Source: Phycisphaerales bacterium (lineage in GTDB: Bacteria; Planctomycetota; Phycisphaerae; Phycisphaerales; UBA1924). Taken from it: a stretch of DNA of 37,862 bases. A program made the translations under genes and the position numbers. Below are positions 11,049 to 20,360 of this stretch, in pieces (positions within the stretch are counted from its first letter, which is position 1; every line of letters starts with the position of its first letter). The stretch lies in contig JAJDDG010000145.1 of assembly GCA_029260435.1 (NCBI GenBank), positions 1 to 37,862 on the forward strand, written 5' to 3'. The notes below the pieces were generated by a model. It was not told the DNA's origin. It saw nothing but the letters and a program-made list of their open reading frames with translations, and did no database searches.

Positions 11049-14000
11049 TTACCTCAGACGGCGAATCGCAGCCTCTTTAATCCGATCCGCCAAGCCTGCA
11101 TCGCCGGTGACCTCATTCACCGCGTCGTCTAGCTCTCTCTCCACGAGGCGGAGGTACTGTTCGATTCGTTCCCTGGTGACGCTAGCTAGCTCTACTTCGA
11201 TGGGAACTCTCATGTGACCGAAGAATCCGTTTCTGGCTAGTGTCACGATCAACTCGCAGTGCTCAATCGAGGGCAAGAACACGTTTTTCCTATCTACTCT
11301 CACTGAAGGACCCCTGTCGGGATCGAATAGCGGAGCTTCCTCGATCTCGACTTGCCGGCCCAACGGAATCTCGATGTCTAGGACACCGGTTCCTTCCTCA
11401 ACAAACGCATCGGGGATTCTCCTCGCGTGCACGACATTAGCTTCCTCAAGATGTGCCCAAATCTCATCTGCAAGTACACGTGCGGAGACTGCACTTCCCC
11501 TAGCTTGACCTCGCCGGTTCACTTGGGCTTGAAGTTCAAGGCGTCGGAGAGAACGCGTGTATGCAACAAGCTCGTTGTACATCTGCTCTCTTACAGCATC
11601 GACTACAGTCTCTTCAATTCCTAGAGAAAGCAGGATCACTCTGTCAATAGATTGTCTATCCTCTTGATTCAATTCCCTTGGCCACACAGTTGGAACAACT
11701 TCATGGGATGCGATATACGCTTCAGACTCTAACACCCCAGCCTCAAGGAGAACTGCTTCAACAAGGGGGCCCATTGTCCTTTGGGACATGCTTGTGACTG
11801 CCTCGCGGAGTCTCTCTCGGTCTCGTGCTGGCAACCCCGTGGGATTAATCGTCCTCTGCCACGAAGCGCTAAAGACCTCAAGTTCCATATAGGCTTCGCG
11901 CCCAAAAGACTTCACAGCTGCGTATCTCTCCAAGCATGCGATTGTCGAATTCAGAATCGCGGCCCATTCCGGAGCACACTCGGGATCCTCTAGGTACAGG
12001 CCGTAGAGCCTTTGATTGATCAACGTAGAGTTATCGTTGAGAATCACAAGGGGTGCGTATTGGAACGCCTTAGGAATTATCACAGGTGGCGCCTCGGTAC
12101 GTCTGAGGCTAAACCATGATCCACCTGCACTCAAAGTGGTACGAAAGCTAGGTCTTTCATGCCACCTCTCTCTCTCTCCTGATCGGACATATGCCCTTGC
12201 TCTATCGGTTAATTCTGTTGCACCTTCGGGTAGACAGACCGCCAATGTGCGGCTGGGTACTTGTGATACTACGAATGACTCCACTCCTCGACCCGTTCTG
12301 AGAATGGGCTCCAGATACCGATCTTCCAAAACATGTCGTGATCCGTCTTGACGTTGAATGATTCGGAGTTGTTCTTGTGCAACACCCGCAGCGTTAATGC
12401 CATACTGTGTCACTAAGTGATCGCCAGGGTTTTCGTTTAACGCGTGGTCGGTTACGTCCTCTACAAGAAAAAACTCGTCGCAATTCGTCGTGATTCCTCG
12501 CTGAACGCGACCAGCACTCCCTAGTTCCACAAAACGCTCTGGATTCTCATTTTGCAATTGGTACAGCGTAGGTGTGCACCGGAGGTGTCGACCCCACTTC
12601 GAACCTCTGTAAGTATTATCTACCGTTCCTTGCTCTCGCAGAGTTTCCTGAGGTACTAAGCGGACTTGGTACTCGTCAGTCATCGCGTTTTCTTCGTGAG
12701 CTAGAATCTGGTCAATCAACTCCGTGCATGGTATGTAGGCATCACACTCATTGTTGTAGTGGACGATCTCTCTTATGGATTTACGGAACGTCACGAACCG
12801 AACTCGATGAGCATTCCGTTGTTCTTCACAATCGCATGCTCTTGCGACTGTGATGGCGGTTGCTACGCGCGCGTCTGTGAACCAGGGCTCAGTATTCGAC
12901 TCAAGAATTGCGATTATCCGAAAATTGTCGAGCAGCCATTCCTGCAAAGGGAAACCGTACTCTACATCTAGCCATCCAGATTGGGTGAGAAGTGATACCA
13001 TCCCTTCCGGGGCTAGGAAACGCTTTGACTGGATCCAAAAATAAACATAAATGTTCGAATCACGCGCCCAACGGTAGTTAGGCTCGGTCTCTGACAGCTT
13101 TTGGTGGTATCGCGAACAAGTTGGTCTACCCATGTCTCGTGCATCGATATAGGGAGGGTTTCCAACTACTGCGCCGAAATGCCCTTGTTCTATTTGGACT
13201 CGTTGTGTTCCCGTAGGCAGCCCGCCAGCTTGGAGGCGGACTGGTTGTTCCACGAAAGGGTCGCCGGGATCCAATTCAAGGAAATTTCCGAGATGAATCC
13301 TCGGAAAGTTGTCGTCGTCGATTAGATCTCGAATTGCTAGATTCGTTGTGCTCAAGTGGCATGCATACGACGAAATGTCACATCCATACAATTGTGAGAT
13401 AAGCTCGGCGTGTCCAATATTGGCGTTACTCAGTCGAGCCTTGCTGTACGCTCGTACGAGGAATGTCCCGCCTCCGCACGCCGGATCGAGAACGGTTGTG
13501 TTTGCATCAGGAATCGCGAACTCATTCATTAAGTCGACGACAGGGGGGAGAGTGTAATGCTGGCCATATCGATGCCGTTCTTCAGGTCTAATCAGTTTTT
13601 CGTACAGCGATCCGATTACATCTAGAGGAATCTGAGCGAAATCGTATTGGTCTAGTGAGCGAATCAATCGTCTCCACCCAGATACTGCGGAATCACTCAC
13701 AAATGGGATCGAATCTCCAAAGTCGCCTTCGAATACAGTTTCATAATCCCCTGTAAAACGTTCGGCTTCGTCAAACGCTCTGCGAAGTCGTCGCTGCAAC
13801 TGCTCGCCTGTGCCGATGTTGTTCGCAACAGTCAATCGGCCTAACTGTGTGTACTTTCTCCGTAATGCGTTATAGAAGCACAGTTTGTTGACAAGCATGT
13901 ACGCCGTGAACCGAGTCGCCCGATCAATGTTGTCACTCAGAAGTGCTGGGGCAACCGGCCAGCCTTGGACGTCTCGCATCCACTCTTCTACTCTGCGCTT

Positions 14001-14627
14001 AAAGCGGACATCAGCCGTAATTCGACGTTCCAATTCATGGATGATGTGATCCAGAGGTTCGTATAGCGCAGATTCGAGACGCGCTATGAACAACTGATCA
14101 AGTGGCAGATAGGTGGGCTCTGGTCGTCCGCGGAGGGCGGAGTCCAAAAAATCTATGAGGCGGACAATTCCATCACTAATAAGTGATTGTACGGACGCAT
14201 TCCGCAAGTCCATTTGGGAGCGAAGCGGTCGTTGCACAATTTCATCGTTGTATACGACTCGATCTTCTAGTTGGACGCCGGGGTCATCGGTACGCCAGAT
14301 TGCCAGCCGTCTTACATTCCAAGTCAGGAATAATGTGGAGCCAGCTCTCGCGGCTTTTCCATGGGCAGCCGATAGGACGCCAGCATTAAACGGCGACCGC
14401 CCCTCTGCATCCCAAGGCATTTTTATCTCAGCGGTTACCAGCGGACGTTCTGGGTCGTCGCGCGCGAAGATAACTAAGTCCAGTCGACGTGCTCCTCGAA
14501 CCTCGGTGAGTTCCGCTTCCGCATGACCTAAGAGGCTGTCTGTGTAGCGTGGTTCATCGAGCAGGCGAGTGATCTGGGTCGCAACATTCGCCGTAAAGTT
14601 CCATTCATTTGCTCGAAGTCTCGCCAT
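11049..14627 (-). CDS. Single-chain restriction-methyltransferase, type IIG (Eco57I-like)
   Basis: 1192 residues. The N-terminus has a PD-(D/E)xK-type nuclease pattern: D50 in RRLDLVIF, then E67 and K69 in TAEIK. An N6-adenine methyltransferase core follows, with the SAM motif LDPACGGGTFL (380-390) and the catalytic NPPY (490-493). The C-terminal half (about 600-1000) is the likely target recognition region. Such proteins cut and methylate with one chain and need no partner, which fits its position alone between an att copy and the mobilisation genes. The start ATG is followed by RLRANEWN. BREX PglX is an alternative family, but no other BREX gene is nearby. Confidence 0.88.
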   Translation of the reverse strand: MARLRANEWNFTANVATQITRLLDEPRYTDSLLGHAEAELTEVRGARRLDLVIFARDDPERPLVTAEIKMPWDAEGRSPFNAGVLSAAHGKAARAGSTLFLTWNVRRLAIWRTDDPGVQLEDRVVYNDEIVQRPLRSQMDLRNASVQSLISDGIVRLIDFLDSALRGRPEPTYLPLDQLFIARLESALYEPLDHIIHELERRITADVRFKRRVEEWMRDVQGWPVAPALLSDNIDRATRFTAYMLVNKLCFYNALRRKYTQLGRLTVANNIGTGEQLQRRLRRAFDEAERFTGDYETVFEGDFGDSIPFVSDSAVSGWRRLIRSLDQYDFAQIPLDVIGSLYEKLIRPEERHRYGQHYTLPPVVDLMNEFAIPDANTTVLDPACGGGTFLVRAYSKARLSNANIGHAELISQLYGCDISSYACHLSTTNLAIRDLIDDDNFPRIHLGNFLELDPGDPFVEQPVRLQAGGLPTGTQRVQIEQGHFGAVVGNPPYIDARDMGRPTCSRYHQKLSETEPNYRWARDSNIYVYFWIQSKRFLAPEGMVSLLTQSGWLDVEYGFPLQEWLLDNFRIIAILESNTEPWFTDARVATAITVARACDCEEQRNAHRVRFVTFRKSIREIVHYNNECDAYIPCTELIDQILAHEENAMTDEYQVRLVPQETLREQGTVDNTYRGSKWGRHLRCTPTLYQLQNENPERFVELGSAGRVQRGITTNCDEFFLVEDVTDHALNENPGDHLVTQYGINAAGVAQEQLRIIQRQDGSRHVLEDRYLEPILRTGRGVESFVVSQVPSRTLAVCLPEGATELTDRARAYVRSGERERWHERPSFRTTLSAGGSWFSLRRTEAPPVIIPKAFQYAPLVILNDNSTLINQRLYGLYLEDPECAPEWAAILNSTIACLERYAAVKSFGREAYMELEVFSASWQRTINPTGLPARDRERLREAVTSMSQRTMGPLVEAVLLEAGVLESEAYIASHEVVPTVWPRELNQEDRQSIDRVILLSLGIEETVVDAVREQMYNELVAYTRSLRRLELQAQVNRRGQARGSAVSARVLADEIWAHLEEANVVHARRIPDAFVEEGTGVLDIEIPLGRQVEIEEAPLFDPDRGPSVRVDRKNVFLPSIEHCELIVTLARNGFFGHMRVPIEVELASVTRERIEQYLRLVERELDDAVNEVTGDAGLADRIKEAAIRRLR

Positions 14628-15007
14628 GACGCGAATTGTAGTTTCTTTGGACCTCTCCCATCGAAAAACAGAGGTCGAGGTCGTGTAGTCCTGATCTTTG
14701 AGACCTAGCGGTGCTCTGCTGATTGTATTATCGCAATCTGGAGGTCAAGAATGGTCCCCCGGACCACGCCTAGCTCGCGGACCATCGAATGCACACGGCT
14801 GCGGCAGCTAGCACTGCCAGCATCCACCGGCCTGAGGACGCCGCTACAAAGAAGCTGCCAATCGAAGCGCGTTGAACGACGGTAACGGTCATTCACCCTG
14901 GTAACGGTGAGCGTGCAAACCGCCGATCCAAATCATCCGACTGGATGAAGCCGCCCTATAGCCTTCCTTCTTCGTTGTGTGAATTGACAAAAGATACCGC
15001 CGTGCTC
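14628..15007. other. Intergenic region with a GGTAACGGT repeat pair
   Basis: I see no supported gene here. GGTAACGGT occurs at 14881-14889 and 14900-14908, 19 bases apart, about two helical turns, which would suit a DNA-binding protein. TTGACA at about 14986 could be a -35 box for the gene at 15117, but no good -10 follows at the right spacing. Confidence 0.35.
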
Positions 15008-15062
15008 GCAGGCCACAAGGGGCCGAAGACGGGCCCGCTCCGCGGAAACCCTTGTGCCCTGC
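15008..15062 (+). promoter_or_regulatory. Long imperfect hairpin upstream of the small AAIW-family gene
   Basis: GCAGG-c-CACAAGGG (15008-15021) pairs with CCCTTGTG-c-CCTGC (15049-15062): 13 base pairs interrupted by one C-C mismatch. The 27-base interior holds GGCC/GGGCC and CCGCGG segments that can fold further. There is no T-run, so it is not an ordinary terminator. It ends 54 bases before the start codon at 15117 and may be a leader RNA structure or a DNA cruciform site. Confidence 0.55.
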
Positions 15063-15116
15063 TGCGGCAGGCGGTTGGGGTATCAATCAATTCACAAACA
15101 ACAAAGGAGAAAGACT

Positions 15117-15380
15117 ATGACGACTACCAACAAACCAATCATGAAGATCAGTGTCGGCGGATGCCACGCAGCCATCTGGCAGAACATCGGACAGTATGGG
15201 CGGTACTACACCGTGTCATTCGACCGCACCTACAAGAACGGCGACGATTACAAGTCAACCCAGCGTCTCGGATTCGATGATCTCTTGAACGCCGCCAAGG
15301 TCATGGATGCAGCACATTCCAAGATCATGGAGCTGCGTGCCGATGATCAGCAGATCATCACAGATACCGAAGCTGCATAA
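15117..15380 (+). CDS. Small conserved AAIW-family protein (copy 1)
   Basis: 87 residues with a good ribosome binding site (AAAGGAGA 7 bases before ATG). It shares its core with the protein at 34515-34826: AAIW-N-G, Y-V-DR-Y-, then T-F-DL and D-AH-I in the same order. The fold looks like a small beta-sheet plus C-terminal helix (DLLNAAKVMDAAHSKIMEL). I recognise the type from planctomycete mobile regions but know no function. It converges with the gene at 15415 and sits beside the relaxase operon, so a role in element transfer or maintenance is possible but unproven. Confidence 0.8.
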   Translation: MTTTNKPIMKISVGGCHAAIWQNIGQYGRYYTVSFDRTYKNGDDYKSTQRLGFDDLLNAAKVMDAAHSKIMELRADDQQIITDTEAA

Positions 15381-15414
15381 ATACAACCGGAGCCGTCGGC
15401 AATCGCTGGCGGCT

Positions 15415-15786
15415 TCACCCTTTCTTGCGTTCAATCCGAATGTGTTCGACGAACGGAACCTGCGTTGTGTTCTCTGCAAATTCCCCAAGCTCTTTGATCC
15501 AGACCACATCATGGCGACCGATGGCTTCATATAAAGGCGTCAGACACCGGCCACTAAAGGTGATGCTATGGGTGGAAGCGAATAGCTTGATCGAGCCCGA
15601 AAGATCCAATTCCGCCGACTCGAGATAGCTGTAGTTGATCTGGGTGCGGTTGCCACCTTGCAAGCGGAGGTCGAGTGAGAACAGTGGGAGATCAGTCGCC
15701 TTCCGGCATTCAAAGCATGCCGGGTGAGTATCGCCATCTTTGCGAACATCACGACCGAGATGGCGTCCAATCACATCCTCATTCAT
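15415..15786 (-). CDS. Hypothetical protein coupled to the relaxase
   Basis: 123 residues from ATG 15786, which overlaps the relaxase stop by 8 bases (ATGAATGA), so the two genes are translationally coupled. The N-terminus has H/C residues (GDTHPACFECRKATD), perhaps a small metal site. The rest is beta-rich (LDLRLQGGNRTQINYSYLESAELDL). I do not recognise a family. Its coupling suggests a mobilisation accessory protein. Upstream in-frame ATGs lie inside the relaxase and are unlikely. Confidence 0.7.
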   Translation of the reverse strand: MNEDVIGRHLGRDVRKDGDTHPACFECRKATDLPLFSLDLRLQGGNRTQINYSYLESAELDLSGSIKLFASTHSITFSGRCLTPLYEAIGRHDVVWIKELGEFAENTTQVPFVEHIRIERKKG

Positions 15787-18520
15787 GGCCCAACTCCCGC
15801 TCGAAACCTGCTTGCCGCCAATGTTCCCGTTCCTGTTGGCGATCCCCACGCCAATTCTCCCGTGCCTCGCGTTTGTGTTCATAGATACGAACACCGGCAC
15901 GCTCTTGGGAGGGAGATTGGATTGGCTCAAGCCCCATCTCCTCAACCAATTCAGTGGCCGTCAGTCGGGCGGATGATCTTGTGACCGCTGCCAGTAACTC
16001 ATCCGCATCATCGGTGTAGACCCGCACCGCCTCCCGGCCCCGCCCTACTGAAACGTAGAACTGCTCGCGTGAGCCCGCCCCATAGGACCGCCCGCTCTGG
16101 GCCAGCAGCACCACATCCACATTGGCCCCCTGGGCTGCGTGAGATGTCTGTATATAAGGATGGGCCACCCCGCCATAGCGTGAATCCAGCAGCCAGCCAT
16201 TGCCGAGCAATAAATCGCCATTCTCCATCACCCCGGCCAGTTCGTAGGCCTTGCCCTTATCAAGCCGGTGGCGACCGCATTTGCTGGTGCCGCTTTGGTT
16301 GATCCGTATCTGTTCGCCCGTACTGACCCAGAGCGTATCTTGCTCATAGACACCGAAGCGATCAGCATGATGGAGCGGCAATGATCGCCGTCTGCCGGTG
16401 TCATCCTCCATCAAAACGGAGGCATCTCTCACCTCAACAATCTCGTGGGTGCTGCCTCGCACCACCCCCCTGACATTCTGAGAGAACCGCACCGCCTGCC
16501 CCGCCTCATACGCCGCAGGGTCCGCCTTCTGTTCATCCGACAAATGCAGATCACGAAGCTGCCAGATGCCCTGATCCTCGCCGGTGATAATTCCTCGATC
16601 CCGCAAGTTCTCGCGGATGATCTTGTTGACATCATGGCCTTCACTGTGGGTGGGTGCCACAACCAGAGCGGTCTTGCCATCATCGAGGTAGTCCAGGTAA
16701 TCCTTTGCCAGCAGCCGATAGCGTTCTTCGCTTTCAACCTCTTTGATCCAACCCTCATCTTGCAGCATGCCAAAGGCCCGCTCGGTTTGATGGTCGGCCA
16801 ATGCCTCCACGATCTCGCGGTACCTTCCCCGTTGCCGGTGGATCTGGCGTAACTCGAAGGGCTGCACCGCACCGATCTTCTCCAATATCCGCAAGGCATC
16901 ACCGCGAGGCACCGGGGCGTGTTGCTTGGAATCCCCGGTCAGGATCAACCGGGCATTCCTGGCCTCCACCAGTTCCACCAAAGCCCGCATTTGTTTGACG
17001 CTTAATTGCCCGGCTTCATCCACCCAGACCACACCGCTCTTGATCTGTTGTTGTAGATCAGGATTGGTCAGCAAGCGGGCTACCGTCTCGGCCCCCTCAA
17101 AGCCCAAGCTCCGTTGATCCTCACGGGCGGATCTGGCACCGGGGCTGAAAGCAAACATCTTCTTCCCCTCTAATTCGACACGTTGAGCCACGCGGATCAT
17201 CACACTGCTCTTGCCTGTCCCTGAAACCCCGCCCAACACAATCACGCGGTCATAGGATTTGAGCACATACTCGGTTGCTCGCTTCTGCTCTTCACTGGCA
17301 AACACCATCAGATCAAAGTGCAGGTCGCCTGGCACCAATGAGCCAAGCTGGCCGCGTCCTGCCACCACGCCGTCCACCATCTGTTGTTCCTCTCGCAACA
17401 CCTCGCGGGTGGTCACGATGGTTTGCCCTTCTCGTTCCCTTCTGATGATGTTGGTACGGCTGGCGTACTCGGCCTGCAACTCTGCCAATCCAACCGACCC
17501 AATGCCGTACCGCAGAGCTTCGCTCAGCAACTTGCGTTCACTGACCACCGATTCTCGCTCCAGACAATGGCCCAAAGCAAAGTCCAAAGCAGTGGCGGGC
17601 GACACTTCATGGGTGGAATCCGGCTTGAAGCGTAGCTCTGTCAATATCTCTGTTTCCTCCGCCGAAATCCGCCGCCTCCATTGTGTGACTAGATCCTGCA
17701 TCCCCTCGCCGTGGTTCTTGGACTCGCGGGTGGTTGCCCCCAGCTTGGCCTTGGCTTTTGGTGAGTTGATACCCAGCACCCGAGCGGCAGCCTCAACAAT
17801 CTCAGTGCGACGTGAGAACTCACGGATTACCCGGTCGGGTACATGCTTCACATCCCAATAGCGTCCCTTGCGTCTGATGGAATAGCCCAACTCTCGCAGG
17901 CCCGCCGCCACCCTCGCGTGATACAAAGCCTCAAAGTACGGAGCGTCTCGCTTGATATCACCAAGCTGCACCGCTTTCCAGCATTGCTCGGTTGGATCAA
18001 AGGTGGCGTTAAATAACACGTTGTGCTGGTGGAGCTGCATGTCGGGAATACCACCCACCGGACGGGCGGTGTAATGGGTGAAGCTGGCCCAGATCGCGTT
18101 GCCCGTCACCCGGTCCTCATCACGACCATTTTTACGAACCCGTGTTTTGATCTCAGCTTCGATGTCTTTCATGGTTGCTTGGGCGGCAGCTTGAAACAGA
18201 TCCTTGATCCGTTGATCTCCGGTCAGTGCGTGGAGCACCGAGGCTCCCTTGGGCACATCCCACACAATGTCCCAGCCGATGCGACGGTTAGAACGATTGC
18301 GAGCAGTCAGTGAGCCGGGGCGATTGGGGTGTTGGTTCTCAACCAGAGAGAAGTAATCAGCCTCACCAACACGCCCATCCAGGCGGAGCAGCCTGGCACT
18401 ATCGCCGTGCCAAAGGCCCGGTGATTCCAGATCATCCAGATAATAATCCTCACGGCTCAAACTTTTCTTGAAGTAAGTCTTGGCCTGCTCGATGCTTGTA
18501 ATGACCTCAATCCGTAGCAT
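15779..18520 (-). CDS. mobF: MobF-family conjugative relaxase-helicase (TrwC/TraI type)
   Basis: The protein nicks the transfer origin through a tyrosine and unwinds the strand for export. The 913 residues contain an N-terminal relaxase domain with candidate tyrosines Y16 and Y26/Y27 and the three metal-binding histidines H149 (in THYTAR), H164 and H166 (LHQH, within the MobF pattern D-LH-H). A RecD-like SF1 helicase follows: Walker A GGVSGTGKS (430-438), DEAG (501-504), GDSKQHAPVPRGDA and C-terminal YVSVGRGRE. A charged tail ends the protein. It is divergent from the coupling-protein gene, with the oriT-like region between. The length fits MobF proteins without a TraI-like C-terminal extension. 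Confidence 0.93.
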   Translation of the reverse strand: MLRIEVITSIEQAKTYFKKSLSREDYYLDDLESPGLWHGDSARLLRLDGRVGEADYFSLVENQHPNRPGSLTARNRSNRRIGWDIVWDVPKGASVLHALTGDQRIKDLFQAAAQATMKDIEAEIKTRVRKNGRDEDRVTGNAIWASFTHYTARPVGGIPDMQLHQHNVLFNATFDPTEQCWKAVQLGDIKRDAPYFEALYHARVAAGLRELGYSIRRKGRYWDVKHVPDRVIREFSRRTEIVEAAARVLGINSPKAKAKLGATTRESKNHGEGMQDLVTQWRRRISAEETEILTELRFKPDSTHEVSPATALDFALGHCLERESVVSERKLLSEALRYGIGSVGLAELQAEYASRTNIIRREREGQTIVTTREVLREEQQMVDGVVAGRGQLGSLVPGDLHFDLMVFASEEQKRATEYVLKSYDRVIVLGGVSGTGKSSVMIRVAQRVELEGKKMFAFSPGARSAREDQRSLGFEGAETVARLLTNPDLQQQIKSGVVWVDEAGQLSVKQMRALVELVEARNARLILTGDSKQHAPVPRGDALRILEKIGAVQPFELRQIHRQRGRYREIVEALADHQTERAFGMLQDEGWIKEVESEERYRLLAKDYLDYLDDGKTALVVAPTHSEGHDVNKIIRENLRDRGIITGEDQGIWQLRDLHLSDEQKADPAAYEAGQAVRFSQNVRGVVRGSTHEIVEVRDASVLMEDDTGRRRSLPLHHADRFGVYEQDTLWVSTGEQIRINQSGTSKCGRHRLDKGKAYELAGVMENGDLLLGNGWLLDSRYGGVAHPYIQTSHAAQGANVDVVLLAQSGRSYGAGSREQFYVSVGRGREAVRVYTDDADELLAAVTRSSARLTATELVEEMGLEPIQSPSQERAGVRIYEHKREARENWRGDRQQEREHWRQAGFERELGHE

Positions 18521-18867
18521 GAATCTCCAACGCTCAATGGGTTCCAGATAGCGAAAAATCTGCTCGTGTTGTGTGGTGTGGTATCAGTGCAACAGAGCTG
18601 TGTTGGTGTGTCAGACGTCTCCCCTATGGTGAGCATAGGTTTGGGGCAGTGCTGGGTCACGGGTTGGTTGGCGTATTGGAAACACAAAATGACATCACGG
18701 CGGCAGTGCGACGAACTGCGCCTGAATGCGACTGTATGCAATATTCAATGCGTGATGATATGCGTGTTACTCAATGCGCCAGTATGCGACTGATTGCGAT
18801 TCCGCTTTGAAAGCAAGCATGTAAAGCATGGTGGAAGGTGCTCTGCACGCGCCTAAGCTGGAGCATG
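18521..18867. other. Putative transfer origin between relaxase and coupling protein genes
   Basis: The 347-base divergent region holds a GTGTGGTGTGGTATC stretch at 18571-18585. Its GGTGTGG|T (18575-18582) resembles the F-plasmid TraI nic site. A hairpin CCTATG/CATAGG lies at 18623-18639, GCGTATTGG at 18671-18679 recalls the R388-type nic region, and an array of TGCG motifs spans 18707-18798. MobF oriTs usually lie next to the relaxase gene in this arrangement. The exact nic position is a guess. Confidence 0.55.
18707..18798 (+). repeat. Helically phased TGCG repeat array
   Basis: TGCG (once TGCA) starts at 18707, 18717, 18727, 18737, 18749, 18761, 18775, 18785 and 18795, so the spacings are 10, 10, 10, 12, 12, 14, 10 and 10 bases. 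Longer shared words are ATGCGACTG (18726, 18784) and CAATGCG (18746, 18772). The regular spacing puts every motif on nearly one face of the DNA, as in iterons or relaxosome accessory-protein sites. Confidence 0.7.
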
Positions 18868-20346
18868 ATGTACAAACGCAAACGTAAATCGTTCGAGCTA
18901 TCCGTGCCGCTGTTTCGGATGTCACGCAAGCGGCATGATCGTTGGACAATCGGTGACTCCTGCGAAGGAGTAATGATCTTTGGAGCACCGGGTTCGGCCA
19001 AGACCTCTGGCCCTGCCCAGATGATTGCATTGGCGATGCTTCGCGCTGGCTACGGTGGGTTGGTCATGGTCGCGAAGCCCGATGAAGTTCGTCGATGGGT
19101 CCGCTACGCCATCCTGTGCGGGCGAGAGGACGACTTCATCCTTGTGCATCCAGATGGACCTCATCGCCTCAACATTCTCGACTACGAATACAACCGGCCT
19201 GGTGCCGGTGGTCACATCGCCGACAACATCGCCGACATGCTGACGACCATCATGACCCTGTCGCAGGCCGGGCAGTCGGGCAGTGCCAGCGATCCATTCT
19301 GGCCGCAGGCAACGCACAACATGGTCGCCGACACAACGGCTCTGGCCGGGATGGCATACGGACGGATCCAACTGGATGATCTGTCCTCGATCATCGCCTC
19401 GGCCCCGCGATCTCCTGAACAACTGAAGAACCGCGATTGGGCCGAACAGTCGGTGTGTTGCAAGTGTCTGTGGAAGGCTCGCCAGCTTCGTGATTCCGGC
19501 AAGCTCATGCCGGATCAGGTCGAGATGCTCGATCAGGTCGCGCAGTTCTTCTTTGAACGATTCATCATGTATCCGCCGCGCACGCGAGGCTCAATCGAGG
19601 CCATGTTCGAGGCCGCGGCAGGTCGGCTGCAGCGACCGCCCTTTCGGCGGCTGTTCTCCACCGACACCACCTTCACGCCGGAAATGGCCCAAGAAGGCAA
19701 GATCATTGTCGTCGCCCTGCCGGTCAAAGAGTTCGGTCCGGCGGGTCGATTTGCACAGATCCTGATCAAGATTGCGTTCCAGCGGGCCGCCGAGCGTCGG
19801 TCACAGAGTGAACAGGATCAGATGCGTCCACTGTTCCTGTTTGCGGATGAATGCCAGCACTTCGTCATACCCCAAGACCTTGAGTTTCAGGCGACGGCTC
19901 GAAGCTCCAAAGTCGCCACCGTGTACATCACGCAAAATCTGCCCGGGCTGCAAGCCGCCTATGCCGGGGTGTCGGCCCATGCGATGACGGAAGGATTGCT
20001 GGGCACACTCAACACCAAGATCTTCACGGCAAATTCTGAGCCGGCAACCAATCGCTGGGCGTCGGATCTGATCAGCCAGACGCATCGGTATCGATTTAAT
20101 TTCGGGGGCGGTGAACATGAGCCCCGTTTCGGGCAGCACCCGCCGGGGCAATCTTCCAACCAATCAAATGCCGGTGCATCGCAACAACTGGAATATGAAG
20201 TGCCGCCGTCAACCTTCCTGACCCTTCGAAATGGCGGTCCAAAGAACAAGTTGCAGGTGGATGCGATCGTCCATCAGAACGCCCGGCGTTGGCAGGCAAC
20301 TGGCAAGTCGTTCATCAAGACGGAGTTCAGTCAGGAACCCAATTAA
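18868..20346 (+). CDS. Type IV coupling protein-like ATPase (VirD4/TraG/TraD family)
   Basis: Coupling proteins bring the relaxase-DNA complex to a secretion channel. The product is 492 residues from ATG 18868, chosen because GGAG lies 5 bases upstream; earlier in-frame starts at 18838 (GTG) and 18865 are possible. Walker A GAPGSAKT is at about 39-46 and Walker B LFLFADE near 325-331, followed by ITQNLPGL, typical of the family. Unlike VirD4, there is no N-terminal membrane segment. The membrane protein encoded 14 bases downstream may replace it. No other secretion genes are present, so the channel must come from another element. Confidence 0.88.
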   Translation: MYKRKRKSFELSVPLFRMSRKRHDRWTIGDSCEGVMIFGAPGSAKTSGPAQMIALAMLRAGYGGLVMVAKPDEVRRWVRYAILCGREDDFILVHPDGPHRLNILDYEYNRPGAGGHIADNIADMLTTIMTLSQAGQSGSASDPFWPQATHNMVADTTALAGMAYGRIQLDDLSSIIASAPRSPEQLKNRDWAEQSVCCKCLWKARQLRDSGKLMPDQVEMLDQVAQFFFERFIMYPPRTRGSIEAMFEAAAGRLQRPPFRRLFSTDTTFTPEMAQEGKIIVVALPVKEFGPAGRFAQILIKIAFQRAAERRSQSEQDQMRPLFLFADECQHFVIPQDLEFQATARSSKVATVYITQNLPGLQAAYAGVSAHAMTEGLLGTLNTKIFTANSEPATNRWASDLISQTHRYRFNFGGGEHEPRFGQHPPGQSSNQSNAGASQQLEYEVPPSTFLTLRNGGPKNKLQVDAIVHQNARRWQATGKSFIKTEFSQEPN

Positions 20347-20360
20347 GGAAGAGGTGAGCC

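Noticed and set aside
11049-14627. BREX or DISARM system based on the large methyltransferase
   Set aside because: None of the partner genes (such as brxC, pglZ, drmA/B) is present, and the protein has its own N-terminal nuclease motif.
14705-14896. Short minus-strand frame in the gap before the AAIW gene
   Set aside because: It has no ribosome binding site and no recognisable similarity; likely chance.
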